10,456 bases of DNA from Thermoleophilia bacterium (GTDB lineage Bacteria; Actinomycetota; Thermoleophilia; Gaiellales; Gaiellaceae), in assembly GCA_013362295.1 (NCBI GenBank), contig JABFWJ010000031.1, positions 1 through 10,456 on the forward strand, read 5' to 3'. Position 1 is the stretch's first letter. Every line of letters starts with the position of its first letter. Positions 1 through 6,931 of this stretch are shown piece by piece. The position numbers and the translations under genes are program-made. Below the pieces are notes generated by a model. The model was not told where the DNA came from. It did no database searches and was given only the letters and a program-made list of their open reading frames with translations.

Positions 1-308
1 CCGAACCACGACTGACCCTCGGCGAGGTTGGCCTCGAGCTCGAGCAGGTAGCGGCCGAGCGGCTGCTCGAGCCCCGCCAGCGCAGTCTCGACGCGGTCGG
101 CCGCCCGGCGCAGCGCCGCCTGGCGCCGCCCCGGCGTCGAGGGGTCGGGCTCACCGCGCGCCCACCGTTCGAGCAGCCGGCAGAACGCGAGCGCGGCCAC
201 CTCGACCGCGAGGAGCTGCGCGACGAGCTTGCGCGCGGTCGCGTCCTCGGCGGCGTGGTCGACGATCACCGCTGCCCACTCGGGCCGTGTCCCCAATGGC
301 GTGCTCAT
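1..308 (-). CDS. Hypothetical protein, N-terminal 102 residues (cut by the left edge)
   Basis: An open minus-strand frame runs from ATG at 308-306 to the window edge without a stop. It begins MSTPLGTRPEW and is rich in Ala, Leu, Arg and Glu, reading as a set of amphipathic helices with no signal peptide or membrane segment. I do not recognise the family. The start is supported by a Shine-Dalgarno-like GAGG at 317-314, five bases upstream, which overlaps the stop codon of the RNase J gene (318-316). Only 7 nt separate the two genes, so it is very probably co-transcribed and translationally coupled with rnj. The missing C-terminus may hold the defining domain. A role beside RNase J in RNA metabolism would be a guess from position only. 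Confidence 0.7.
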   Translation of the reverse strand, partial: MSTPLGTRPEWAAVIVDHAAEDATARKLVAQLLAVEVAALAFCRLLERWARGEPDPSTPGRRQAALRRAADRVETALAGLEQPLGRYLLELEANLAEGQSWF

Positions 309-315
309 AGGCGCC

Positions 316-1959
316 TCATACCTCTACGACAATAGGCAAGATCATCGGCCTGCGCCTGGTCCGGTCGTAGATCAGCTGGCCGAGACCGTCGTGGATGTGC
401 TCCTGGAGCAGCTTGACCTCGCGCCGGTCGTCGGCGAGCAGCTCCCGGACGATCTCGCGCACCTCGGCGCGCAGCTCCGAGAACAGCTCGTCGTCGTTCT
501 CGGCGAAGCCGCGGGCGATCAGCTCGGGCGGCGACGCACCGCCGTTCGCGAGCGTCGTCACCACGATCAGGACACCGTCCTCGGACATGTGCCGGCGATC
601 GCGGAGGGCGACGTCGGAGATGTCCCCGACGCCGAGCCCGTCGACGAACGTCACCCCCGCCTCGATGCGGTCGACGATCCGCACGCCGTCGCGCGACAGC
701 TCGACGACGTCGCCGTTCTCGGCGATCACGATCGAGCCCGCCGGCACGCCGGCGTCCTGCGCGAGCCGCGCGTGCGCGGCCTGCATCCGGTATTCGCCGT
801 GGATCGGCATCACCGCCCTGGGGCGGATCAGGCTGAGGAGCGTGCGCAGCTCCTCCGCGCGCGCGTGGCCCGAGACGTGCACGGCGGCGTTCTCCTCGTG
901 CAGCACCTCGGCCCCGTTCTTCGTCAGGCGGTTGATCGCGTCGTGGACGCGCAGCTCGTTGCCGGGCACCGGCCGTGCCGAGATGATCACCGTGTCGCCG
1001 CGCTCGACCTTGATCGCGGGATGGTCGTTGTAGGCGATTCGCGTCAACGCCGACAGCGGCTCGCCTTGCGATCCCGTACAAAGCACAAGTTGTTGGTGCG
1101 GCGGGATCTCGTCGAGGTCGCCCGGCTTGACGAGGATGTCCTCGGGCATCTCGACGTAGCCGAGGTTGCGCGCGACGTTCATGTTGCGGCGCATCGACCG
1201 CCCGACGACGACGACCTTGCGACCGCAGTCGATGCCGACGTCGATCGCCTGCTGCATCCGATGGATGTTCGAGGCGAAGCTCGAGACGAGGACGCGCCCA
1301 CGTCGTGCCGGGATGATCTGGCGGAAGGCCTCTCCGACGACGCGCTCGCTGCGCGTGAACCCGGGCCGCTCGGCGTTCGTCGAGTCCCCGCAGAGAAGAT
1401 CGACGCCGCGGTTGCCGAGCTCGGCCAGCCGGCCGACGTCCGTGCGCAGCCCGTCGACGGGCGTGTGGTCGAGCTTCCAGTCGCCGGTATGGAAGACGAG
1501 GCCCGCGCCCGTCTCGATCGAGATCCCGACGGAGTCGGGGATCGAGTGCGCCATGCGGATGAACTCGAGGCGGAACGGGCCGAGCGGCAGGGGCCCCGCC
1601 GACGGGTCGACCTCGCGCAGCTCGGCGGCGCGGAGCAGGCCGTGCTCGTCGAGCTTCGACTTGACGAGACCGAGCGTGAGCCGGGTCGCCCAGATCTCGT
1701 TCACGCGCACCTCGCGCATCAGGAACGGCAGCGCACCGACGTGATCCTCGTGCGCATGCGTGAGCACGACGGCGCGGATGTGCTTGTCGCGCAGGTAGCC
1801 GAAGTCCGGGAGGATCACGTCGACGCCGAGATGCTCGTCGCGGGGAAACGCCATGCCGGCGTCGACGACGATGCACTCGTCTCCGAACTCGTAGACGGTC
1901 ATGTTCTTGCCCACCTCGCCGAGCCCGCCCAGCGGGATCACACGCAATGCGTCACTCAT
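316..1959 (-). CDS. rnj: Ribonuclease J (metallo-beta-lactamase / beta-CASP RNase)
   Basis: A 547-residue protein, the usual length for bacterial RNase J, a cytoplasmic 5'-3' exo- and endoribonuclease in mRNA decay and rRNA maturation. The zinc-binding motifs are intact: HAHEDH at 68-73, a His at 138, and the TGDWK Asp at 160. The beta-CASP part follows, with GDSTNA at 191-196, SSFASN at 226-231, TGSQGE at 295-300, SGHA at 363-366 and PIHGEY at 385-390. The final ~100 residues match the C-terminal dimerisation domain by position. The start ATG (1959-1957) has no Shine-Dalgarno. A TAGACT box (1974-1969) lies 9 nt upstream, so rnj may have its own near-leaderless promoter besides read-through from aspS2, which ends 21 nt upstream. 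Location downstream of dapA is a familiar actinobacterial arrangement; here aspS2 is inserted between them. No catalytic residue is missing. Confidence 0.97.
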   Translation of the reverse strand: MSDALRVIPLGGLGEVGKNMTVYEFGDECIVVDAGMAFPRDEHLGVDVILPDFGYLRDKHIRAVVLTHAHEDHVGALPFLMREVRVNEIWATRLTLGLVKSKLDEHGLLRAAELREVDPSAGPLPLGPFRLEFIRMAHSIPDSVGISIETGAGLVFHTGDWKLDHTPVDGLRTDVGRLAELGNRGVDLLCGDSTNAERPGFTRSERVVGEAFRQIIPARRGRVLVSSFASNIHRMQQAIDVGIDCGRKVVVVGRSMRRNMNVARNLGYVEMPEDILVKPGDLDEIPPHQQLVLCTGSQGEPLSALTRIAYNDHPAIKVERGDTVIISARPVPGNELRVHDAINRLTKNGAEVLHEENAAVHVSGHARAEELRTLLSLIRPRAVMPIHGEYRMQAAHARLAQDAGVPAGSIVIAENGDVVELSRDGVRIVDRIEAGVTFVDGLGVGDISDVALRDRRHMSEDGVLIVVTTLANGGASPPELIARGFAENDDELFSELRAEVREIVRELLADDRREVKLLQEHIHDGLGQLIYDRTRRRPMILPIVVEV

Positions 1960-1980
1960 TCGCAGCGCAGTCTAGGACGG

Positions 1981-3174
1981 TCACGGCCTGAGCCGCGTTC
2001 GGTCCCGCGGGAACAGAGTCACCTCGCGCACGTTCGAGACGCCCGCCACTTGGGCGATGAACCGCTCGAGGCCGAGCGCGAAGCCGCCGTGCGGGGGGAT
2101 TCCCCAGCGAAACGCGTCGAGATAGTCCGCGAACGGCCCCGGATCGAGCCCCCGTGCGCGGAGTGCCGCCACGTAGTCGTCGTAGCGGTGCAGGCGCTGC
2201 GACCCGCTGACGATCTCGAGGCCCCGGTAGAGCAGGTCGAAGCTGTTCGACCATTCCGGATCGGGCCCCGGGTGCGTGTAGAACGCGCGCTTCGCCGTCG
2301 GAAAGCCCTCGACGAAGACGAGCTCGCCGAACTCTGCGCAGATCCGACGCTCGTCGGCGGGGGCGAGGTCGGGCTCGCTCCCGGTGCGCACGTCGGCGAA
2401 CCGGACGACGGGAATCTGCTCTGGTACGGGCGCGCCGACCGCGGTCAGCATCGCGCGCACGCACCGCTCGACGACGCGCATCACGTCGCGGTGATCCTCG
2501 ATGAAGCCGAGCTCGGCATCGAGCGAGTAGTACTCGGCGAGGTGACGGCCGGTCTCGTGGGGCTCCGCGCGGAAGACCGGTCCGGTCTCGAAGACGCGCT
2601 CGAAGACGCCTACCATCATCTGCTTGTAGAGCTGCGGGCTCTGCGCGAGAAACGCGTCGCGGCCGAAATAGTCGACCCGGAAGACGTTGGCGCCGCCCTC
2701 GGTCGCGGCGCCGACGATCTTCGGCGACTGGATCTCCGTGAACTCCAGCTCCTCGAGCGTGCGGCGGAACGCCGCCACGGCACGGGCCGCCTGCTTGAAG
2801 CGCTCACGGACGGCTGGATGGCGGAGCGAGACCTGCGCGTGGTCGAGTCGAACGGGGAGCGACTCCCGCGGCTCCGGCCGGTGCAGCTCGACGGGCGGCG
2901 GCGCGGTCGGCTGCGCGAGCACGCGCAGCTGCGCCTCGTGCACCTCGACTCCGCCCGGCGCCTGCTCGCTCGGCACCGCCTGCCCCCGGACCTCGATCAC
3001 CGTCTCGGGCAACAGGTCGAGGCCCTCGTCGACGACGATCTGCGCCGTGCCGGCGCGGTCGCGCAGCACGACGAACGCCACGCGCGACAGCCGGCGCTGC
3101 CGGTGCAGCCAGCCGCGCAGGACGACTTGCTCGCCGGCGTGCGCCGCCAGCTGCGTCGTCAGGATCCGTTCCAT
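1981..3174 (-). CDS. aspS2: Archaeal-type aspartyl-tRNA synthetase, predicted non-discriminating (Asp/Asn)
   Basis: A 397-residue class II synthetase. It lacks the GAD insertion of the ~590-residue bacterial AspRS and matches the compact archaeal/eukaryotic type. The N-terminal OB-fold anticodon domain covers about residues 1-105. The catalytic core includes SPKIVGAATEGG, SPQLYKQMM, motif 2 (FRAEPHETGRHL), FDLLYRGLEI, motif 3 (PPHGGFALGLERF) and the archaeal AspRS ending FPRDRTRLRP. AsnRS ends differently. Aligning by eye to the discriminating Thermococcus enzyme, Trp26 and Lys85 there correspond to His24 and Pro73 here. These are the residues associated with relaxed anticodon recognition, so the enzyme probably also makes Asp-tRNA(Asn) for amidation by GatCAB. 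The start is ATG 3174-3172 with Shine-Dalgarno GGGAGG at 3189-3184. That site is enclosed in a T-box leader predicted to gate translation. The enzyme sits between dapA (164 nt leader) and rnj (21 nt). Confidence 0.93.
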   Translation of the reverse strand: MERILTTQLAAHAGEQVVLRGWLHRQRRLSRVAFVVLRDRAGTAQIVVDEGLDLLPETVIEVRGQAVPSEQAPGGVEVHEAQLRVLAQPTAPPPVELHRPEPRESLPVRLDHAQVSLRHPAVRERFKQAARAVAAFRRTLEELEFTEIQSPKIVGAATEGGANVFRVDYFGRDAFLAQSPQLYKQMMVGVFERVFETGPVFRAEPHETGRHLAEYYSLDAELGFIEDHRDVMRVVERCVRAMLTAVGAPVPEQIPVVRFADVRTGSEPDLAPADERRICAEFGELVFVEGFPTAKRAFYTHPGPDPEWSNSFDLLYRGLEIVSGSQRLHRYDDYVAALRARGLDPGPFADYLDAFRWGIPPHGGFALGLERFIAQVAGVSNVREVTLFPRDRTRLRP

Positions 3175-3180
3175 TCGGTC

Positions 3181-3347
3181 GCACCTCCCTTCGCGGACGC
3201 CTGGGGGGTGCGGGCGGGAAGGCGATCCCGCGGTGCCACCGCACTTCGCCGTCCTCGGGACGGCCTCGTTGTCGGCTCGTCACGTGAGCCAGGCGACCGG
3301 CTCGGGAGGCGTCACTCTCCGTCGTCGCCGAGTCCGGGGAGCGTAGC
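3181..3347 (-). promoter_or_regulatory. T-box riboswitch, translational type, upstream of aspS2
   Basis: The leader between dapA and aspS2 carries the T-box core UGGCACC followed by GCGGG (3238-3227). The antisequestrator folds perfectly: helix A1 is GTGCGG (3244-3239) with CCGCAC (3213-3208), the seven-base bulge is UGGCACC (3238-3232), and helix A2 is GCGGG (3231-3227) with CCCGC (3218-3214). The bulge UGGC complements a tRNA 3' end GCCA, so it needs a G73 discriminator, as in tRNA-Asp and tRNA-Asn. A Stem III hairpin, GCCGTCC/GGACGGC (3264-3258 and 3254-3248), precedes it, and GGCTC/GAGCC (3290-3286 and 3278-3274) may be Stem II. A competing hairpin, GCACCCCCC (3211-3203) with GGGAGGTGC (3189-3181), buries the aspS2 Shine-Dalgarno and shares GCAC with helix A1, so the two folds exclude each other. 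There is no U-run, hence translational control. Stem I is short and its fold uncertain; GAC triplets at 3313-3311 and 3281-3279 are specifier candidates. Confidence 0.85.
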
Positions 3348-4223
3348 TCAGGCCGTGACGAGCAGGTGCAGGCGCTCGAGGCAGCTGCGCACCGCCGCGA
3401 CCTCATCGTCGGTCGGCGGCGGCAGCGGCAGCCGGTGTCCACCGACCCCGTGGCCCAGGAGGTTCAGCGCAGCCTTGATCGCGACCGGGTTCGTCTGCAC
3501 CTTCAGCAGCTCGTACGCCGGGTCGAGCTCGCGGTCGATCTCCCGCGCGCGCTCGACGTCGCCGGCGCGGAATGCACGCACCTGCTCCGCGACCTGCCGG
3601 CCCACGACGTGCGTGTGCACGCACACGCCGCCGCGACCGCCGACCTCGAGAAACGGGAGGAGGAGGTTGTCGTCGCCCGCATAGAGGTCGAGCTCGGTCG
3701 CGACGATGTGCCGCGCCTGCGCGAGGTCGTCGTTGGCCTGCTTCACCGCGCGCACGGACGGGATCTCGGCGAGCCGGCTGATCGTCTCCGGCTCGATGTT
3801 GATCACGACGCGCGACGGGATGTTGTAGACGAGGATCGGCCGGTCGCTCGCGTGTGAGATCGCCTCGAAGTGCGCGACGATGCCGCGCTGCGGCGGCTTG
3901 TTGTAGTACGGCGTGACGACGAGGAAGCCGTCGACGCCGAGCTCGTGCGCCTCCTCCGTGAGATGGATCGAATGGCGCGTCGAGTACGTGCCGGTGCCTG
4001 CGACGACGGTTGCGTCGTCGCCGACCGCCTCGAGGGCGGCGCGGAAGAGGTCCAGCCGCTCGTCGTCGGAGAGCGTCGGGCTCTCGCCGGTCGTCCCGGC
4101 GACGACCAGGCCGTCGGAGCCGTGGTCGACGAGGTGCCGGGCAAGCCGCTGGAACGCGTCGAAGTCGATCGACTCGTCCTCGCGGAACGGCGTCACGATC
4201 GCGGTGAGGACGTTCCCGAGCAT
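3348..4223 (-). CDS. dapA: 4-hydroxy-tetrahydrodipicolinate synthase
   Basis: A 291-residue TIM-barrel aldolase, normal for DapA, which condenses pyruvate with aspartate semialdehyde at the entry to the diaminopimelate/lysine pathway in the cytoplasm. All signature residues fall at the same numbers as in the E. coli enzyme: GTTGES at 43-48 (Thr44, Thr45), TPYYNKPP at 104-111 (Tyr107), VYNIPSR at 132-138 (Tyr133, Arg138) and the Schiff-base Lys161 in VKQAN. This separates it well from other class I aldolase paralogues such as N-acetylneuraminate lyase. The start ATG (4223-4221) has no convincing Shine-Dalgarno, but a TAGAAT box at 4235-4230 lies exactly six bases upstream, which fits a leaderless mRNA. 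The est1 stop is 16 nt upstream. Downstream, the T-box leader and aspS2 follow, so a dapA transcript probably reads through into aspS2. Confidence 0.96.
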   Translation of the reverse strand: MLGNVLTAIVTPFREDESIDFDAFQRLARHLVDHGSDGLVVAGTTGESPTLSDDERLDLFRAALEAVGDDATVVAGTGTYSTRHSIHLTEEAHELGVDGFLVVTPYYNKPPQRGIVAHFEAISHASDRPILVYNIPSRVVINIEPETISRLAEIPSVRAVKQANDDLAQARHIVATELDLYAGDDNLLLPFLEVGGRGGVCVHTHVVGRQVAEQVRAFRAGDVERAREIDRELDPAYELLKVQTNPVAIKAALNLLGHGVGGHRLPLPPPTDDEVAAVRSCLERLHLLVTA

Positions 4224-4229
4224 GCTCGA

Positions 4230-4235
4230 ATTCTA
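4230..4235 (-). promoter_or_regulatory. Candidate -10 box of a leaderless dapA promoter
   Basis: TAGAAT on the minus strand is followed by six bases and then the dapA ATG. A TANNNT box about 7 nt before the first transcribed base would place transcription initiation at the A of the start codon, the leaderless arrangement common in actinobacteria. No good -35 hexamer is visible 16-18 nt upstream, where the est1 C-terminal codons lie. The same architecture recurs at 10409-10414. Confidence 0.45.
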
Positions 4236-4239
4236 CGCG

Positions 4240-5046
4240 TCACGTCGGCCCGAGTGCCCACCGGAGTCCGTCGGCGAGCTGACGGCTCCACTGGCCGCCG
4301 CGGCCGGCGTAGACCCTCAGCGCGCACGGCAGACCGACGGCACGCAGCTCCTCGCCGAAGTCGATAGTGTCGGCGGGCGGCGCCCAGTGGCTGTGCGGCG
4401 GCCCGGTCGAGACGAAGAACCGCGTCTTCGCCCGGGCGAGCGCCGGCCGTTCCTCCGCGACGAGCCTCGTCGGGTCGTTCGCGTCCAGGACCGCGTGGCT
4501 TGCGTGCGCGAACGGCCCGTCGTGCAGCGGCCGGAAGTACCCACTCCAGGATTCGATCGTGCGGAACAGGTCCGGGTGGCGCAGCCCGATGTCGGCGGCC
4601 CCGTACCCGCCGGCGGACAACCCTGCGATCACACGCCCGCCCGCCGTCGGCTCGGTCGGCAGGCGCGCGTCGACCCACGGCACGACACGGGTGATCAGCC
4701 GCTGCTCCCAGGGGCCTGCCCACTCCCCGTTGTACTGAGCCGTCGACCCCGCCGCGGGCATCACGGCGATGAACGCGCGCGTCGCGCCGGAGCTGATGGC
4801 GTCGTCTGCGAACGCGGCGAGCTGTGTCCCGTCGATGTACTCGGACGGCGAGCCGGGCATCCCGTGCAGGAGATAGACGACGGGATAGCGCGCCTCCGTC
4901 GTGAAGCCCGGCGGGAGGTACACGTATCCCGGACGCTCGGTGCCCGGAAACGTGCCGGCGAAGACCTGGCCTCCGCCCGGGCCGGGCGACGCCGGCGCGA
5001 ATCCCGGGAGCAGCGCGGCCGTCACGAGCGCAGCGAGCGTCGTCAT
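4240..5046 (-). CDS. Exported PF00756-type esterase paralogue lacking triad Asp and His (est1)
   Basis: A 268-residue alpha/beta-hydrolase of the putative esterase (esterase D / antigen 85-like) family. MTTLAALVTAALLPGFAPASP is a short hydrophobic signal segment, so the protein is likely exported. YLPPGF (43-48) and the oxyanion-region YLLHGMPG (58-65) precede the nucleophile elbow GLSAGGYGA with Ser144. The ESWSGYF strand (165-171) is shared with both neighbouring esterases. The Asp-bearing FYxGxxD motif of est2 and est3 is replaced by FFVSTGPPHSH (210-220). The RGGH or RGAH catalytic His is replaced by Gln252 in GRGGQW. It may therefore be a weak or non-catalytic binding protein, or use another His such as His218 or His220. 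An upstream extension to 5190 is open, but Met at 5046 directly precedes the signal segment and has a TACGGT box 7 nt upstream. It is divergent from est2. Confidence 0.85.
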   Translation of the reverse strand: MTTLAALVTAALLPGFAPASPGPGGGQVFAGTFPGTERPGYVYLPPGFTTEARYPVVYLLHGMPGSPSEYIDGTQLAAFADDAISSGATRAFIAVMPAAGSTAQYNGEWAGPWEQRLITRVVPWVDARLPTEPTAGGRVIAGLSAGGYGAADIGLRHPDLFRTIESWSGYFRPLHDGPFAHASHAVLDANDPTRLVAEERPALARAKTRFFVSTGPPHSHWAPPADTIDFGEELRAVGLPCALRVYAGRGGQWSRQLADGLRWALGPT

Positions 5047-5126
5047 GCGGGCGACCGTACCGCTCAAAACGTGAAGAATTCGTTGCCCGGCGCGCGAGGA
5101 ACCCTCGATGGGGCAAGGTGTTCCGG
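5047..5126. promoter_or_regulatory. Divergent intergenic region between est1 and est2
   Basis: The two esterases start back to back with about 80 nt between them, so both promoters must be here or overlap the coding starts. On the minus strand TACGGT (5059-5054) lies 7 nt before the est1 ATG and no Shine-Dalgarno is seen, fitting a leaderless est1. On the plus strand AAGG (5115-5118) is the only ribosome-binding-like site, 8 nt before GTG 5127. I could not identify a clear plus-strand -35/-10 pair. A small inverted repeat, CGAGG-AAC-CCTCG (5095-5107), could be an operator half or chance. Confidence 0.4.
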
Positions 5127-5954
5127 GTGAGACGCTCGTCCAGGTACGCCGCGGTCGTCGTCGGGACGCTGATGTGCGCGGCGGGAGCAACGGCGGCGCT
5201 GCTGCACCAGAACCGCGATCTGGACGAGGGAATCACGTCAGTCGCCCTGCAGGGCAAGGTGCACGCCCGGGTGATCCTCCCGGACGGCTACGACGACCTC
5301 CCGCACACCCGCTTCCCCGTCGTCTACTTCCTGCACGGCCTGCCTGCGACGGCGGCCTCCTACCGCGGCAATGCGTGGCTCGAGGACGCGATGGCGCAGC
5401 TCGGTCCGGCGATCCTCGTCCTCCCGCAGGGCGCGCGTACCGGCGATTCCGACTCGGAGTACCTGAACTGGGGCGCCGGCCGGAACTGGGAGACGTACGT
5501 GGCGCGCGAGGTGCCGCGGTACATCGACGCGCACTTCCGCACGATTCGCTCGCGGACCGGACGCGCGATCGTCGGGCTCTCCGCCGGCGGGTACGGCGCG
5601 ACGATCGTCGGCCTGCACAATCCCGCGACGTTCTCGGTGATCGAGTCCTGGTCGGGGTACTTCCACCCGACCGATCCCAGCGGCACCCGCGCGCTCCCGC
5701 GGGGACCGGCCGCGAGCGCGCACACGTTCGTCGAGGATCTGCGCCGGCGCTCCACGTTCTTCGCGTTCTACGTCGGCCGGGGCGACCGCCGCTTCCTCGC
5801 CGAGAACGTGCAGCTCGACCGCGAGCTCTCGGCCGGCCGCGTGCGGCACGTCTTCGAGGTCTATAGGGGCGCGCACGAGACACCGCTGTGGCAGGCGCAC
5901 GCCGTCCCATGGCTGCGCCTTGCGCTCGCGAACCTGGCGAAGCCAACGCGTTAA
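5127..5954 (+). CDS. Membrane-anchored or exported PF00756-type esterase (est2)
   Basis: About 275 residues. The N-terminus (residues 7-26, including VVVGTLMCAAG) is a hydrophobic segment after basic residues, so a signal peptide or anchor places the hydrolase outside the membrane. YFLHGLPA (67-74) is the oxyanion-region motif, GLSAGGYGA holds nucleophile Ser152, FYVGRGD holds Asp220 and YRGAH holds His250, giving a complete triad. It shares NWETYVAREVPRYID and ESWSGYF with its neighbours, so est1, est2 and est3 are clearly paralogues. The start is uncertain: GTG 5127 has AAGG eight bases upstream, whereas an in-frame GTG at 5118 would add three residues with poorer spacing. It is the first gene of the plus-strand cluster, 35 nt before est3. 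The substrate is unknown; proximity to an aminoacyl-lipid synthase suggests aminoacyl-ester hydrolysis. Confidence 0.88.
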   Translation: MRRSSRYAAVVVGTLMCAAGATAALLHQNRDLDEGITSVALQGKVHARVILPDGYDDLPHTRFPVVYFLHGLPATAASYRGNAWLEDAMAQLGPAILVLPQGARTGDSDSEYLNWGAGRNWETYVAREVPRYIDAHFRTIRSRTGRAIVGLSAGGYGATIVGLHNPATFSVIESWSGYFHPTDPSGTRALPRGPAASAHTFVEDLRRRSTFFAFYVGRGDRRFLAENVQLDRELSAGRVRHVFEVYRGAHETPLWQAHAVPWLRLALANLAKPTR

Positions 5955-5989
5955 CGCTCCATTCAGGCCGGGCGTCCTACAACAGGAGG

Positions 5990-6931
5990 ATGACCACGCA
6001 GGCGCTCCCGGCGCCGCTGCGCAGCTGGGCGGCCGCCGCGCTGCTGGCAGCCTTCCTCGGCGTCGGGTTCGTCGGCGCCTACCGCTACCTCGACAACTAC
6101 TGGGTCTACCGGGGGTTCGCGCCGCCGCACGACGCGCCGTTCGTGACGGCGCACGGGATCGCCGAGCGGTTCTACGTCGCCAGCGCGGCCGTCGGCGGGC
6201 GCCGCCAGCCGGTCGACGTCTACCTCCCGCCGGGCTACGGCACGCACCCGGGCCGGCGGTACCCCGTTCTCTATCTGCTGCACGGCGTCCCGGGACGGCC
6301 GGGGGCGTTCGTCGCCACGGTGCGCCTGGGCGTCGTCCAGGACGAGCTCGTCGCGCTGCACCGCGCCCGGCCGATGATCCTCGTGATGCCGTTCGGCTCG
6401 ACGGGGTCGTTCACCGACAAGGAGTGGGCGAACGGCGTCGGCCGGCGCGAACGCTGGGAGACGTTCCTGGCGCGCGACGTCGTGCGTGCGGTCGACGCGC
6501 GCTACCGGACGATCAGGTCGGGCCGCGGCCGTGGGATCGGCGGGCTCTCGGAGGGCGGCTACGGCGCGCTCAACATCGCCCTACACCATCCCCGCGAATT
6601 TCACGTCGTCGAGAGCTGGTCCGGCTACGAGCGCGCCGACGACATCGGCTCGGTGTTCGGCCACCGGCGCGCCTTGCTGCGCAGGAACAGCCCCCAGCTG
6701 ACGATCGCCGCGGCGGCACGGAAGCTGCGTGCTGCCCACACGTTCTTCTGGTTCTACACGGGCACGGACGACCGCGAGGCTGCACAGAACCGCGCGTTCG
6801 CGGACACGCTGGCGCGGCTGCGGCTCCGCCACCGCTTCTTCGTCGTGCGCGGCGGCCACAACTGGGCGATCTGGCGCGGGAACGCAGCACGCGCATACCT
6901 CGCCGCGTCGAGGGGGCTCGAAGGTGCGTAA
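5990..6931 (+). CDS. Membrane-anchored PF00756-type esterase (est3)
   Basis: A 313-residue paralogue of est1 and est2 with a longer N-terminal part. A hydrophobic helix at about residues 13-30 follows Arg11 and probably anchors it facing outward. The lid-like segment up to residue 70 is unique to this copy. YLLHGVPG (95-102), nucleophile Ser187 in GLSEGGYGA, Asp260/261 in FYTGTDD and His290 in RGGHNW form an intact triad. An acidic Glu replaces Ala next to the nucleophile. ATG 5990 was chosen because it precedes the membrane helix; an open extension to 5888 would overlap est2. AGGAGG (5984-5989) touches the ATG with no spacer, which is unusual. The last 8 nt overlap the GTG start of the downstream lipid synthase, implying translational coupling and a shared pathway. 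Confidence 0.9.
   Translation: MTTQALPAPLRSWAAAALLAAFLGVGFVGAYRYLDNYWVYRGFAPPHDAPFVTAHGIAERFYVASAAVGGRRQPVDVYLPPGYGTHPGRRYPVLYLLHGVPGRPGAFVATVRLGVVQDELVALHRARPMILVMPFGSTGSFTDKEWANGVGRRERWETFLARDVVRAVDARYRTIRSGRGRGIGGLSEGGYGALNIALHHPREFHVVESWSGYERADDIGSVFGHRRALLRRNSPQLTIAAAARKLRAAHTFFWFYTGTDDREAAQNRAFADTLARLRLRHRFFVVRGGHNWAIWRGNAARAYLAASRGLEGA

Noticed and set aside
3229..3241. Small hairpin GCGGT-GGC-ACCGC read as an intrinsic terminator
   Set aside because: It is part of the T-box core, has no following U-run, and competes with the much better A1/A2 antisequestrator.
229..3684. Very long plus-strand open frame (1151 codons) across rnj, aspS2 and part of dapA
   Set aside because: It is antisense to three well-recognised genes, its translation is a low-complexity Arg/Asp/Val/Ala mix with no domain, and such mirror frames are expected in GC-rich coding DNA.
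5095..5107. Inverted repeat CGAGG-AAC-CCTCG as an operator or terminator
   Set aside because: Only 5 bp, no U-tract and no second copy; easily chance at this GC content.
5166..5180. Lipobox in est2 (TLMC around Cys17)
   Set aside because: The residue before the Cys is Met rather than Gly/Ala/Ser, so it does not fit a lipoprotein signal.
5047..5190. N-terminal extension of est1 to ATG 5190
   Set aside because: It would run over the est2 start, is Arg/Ser/Pro-rich, and would put the signal segment 48 residues inside the protein. ATG 5046 fits an exported protein and has the TACGGT box.
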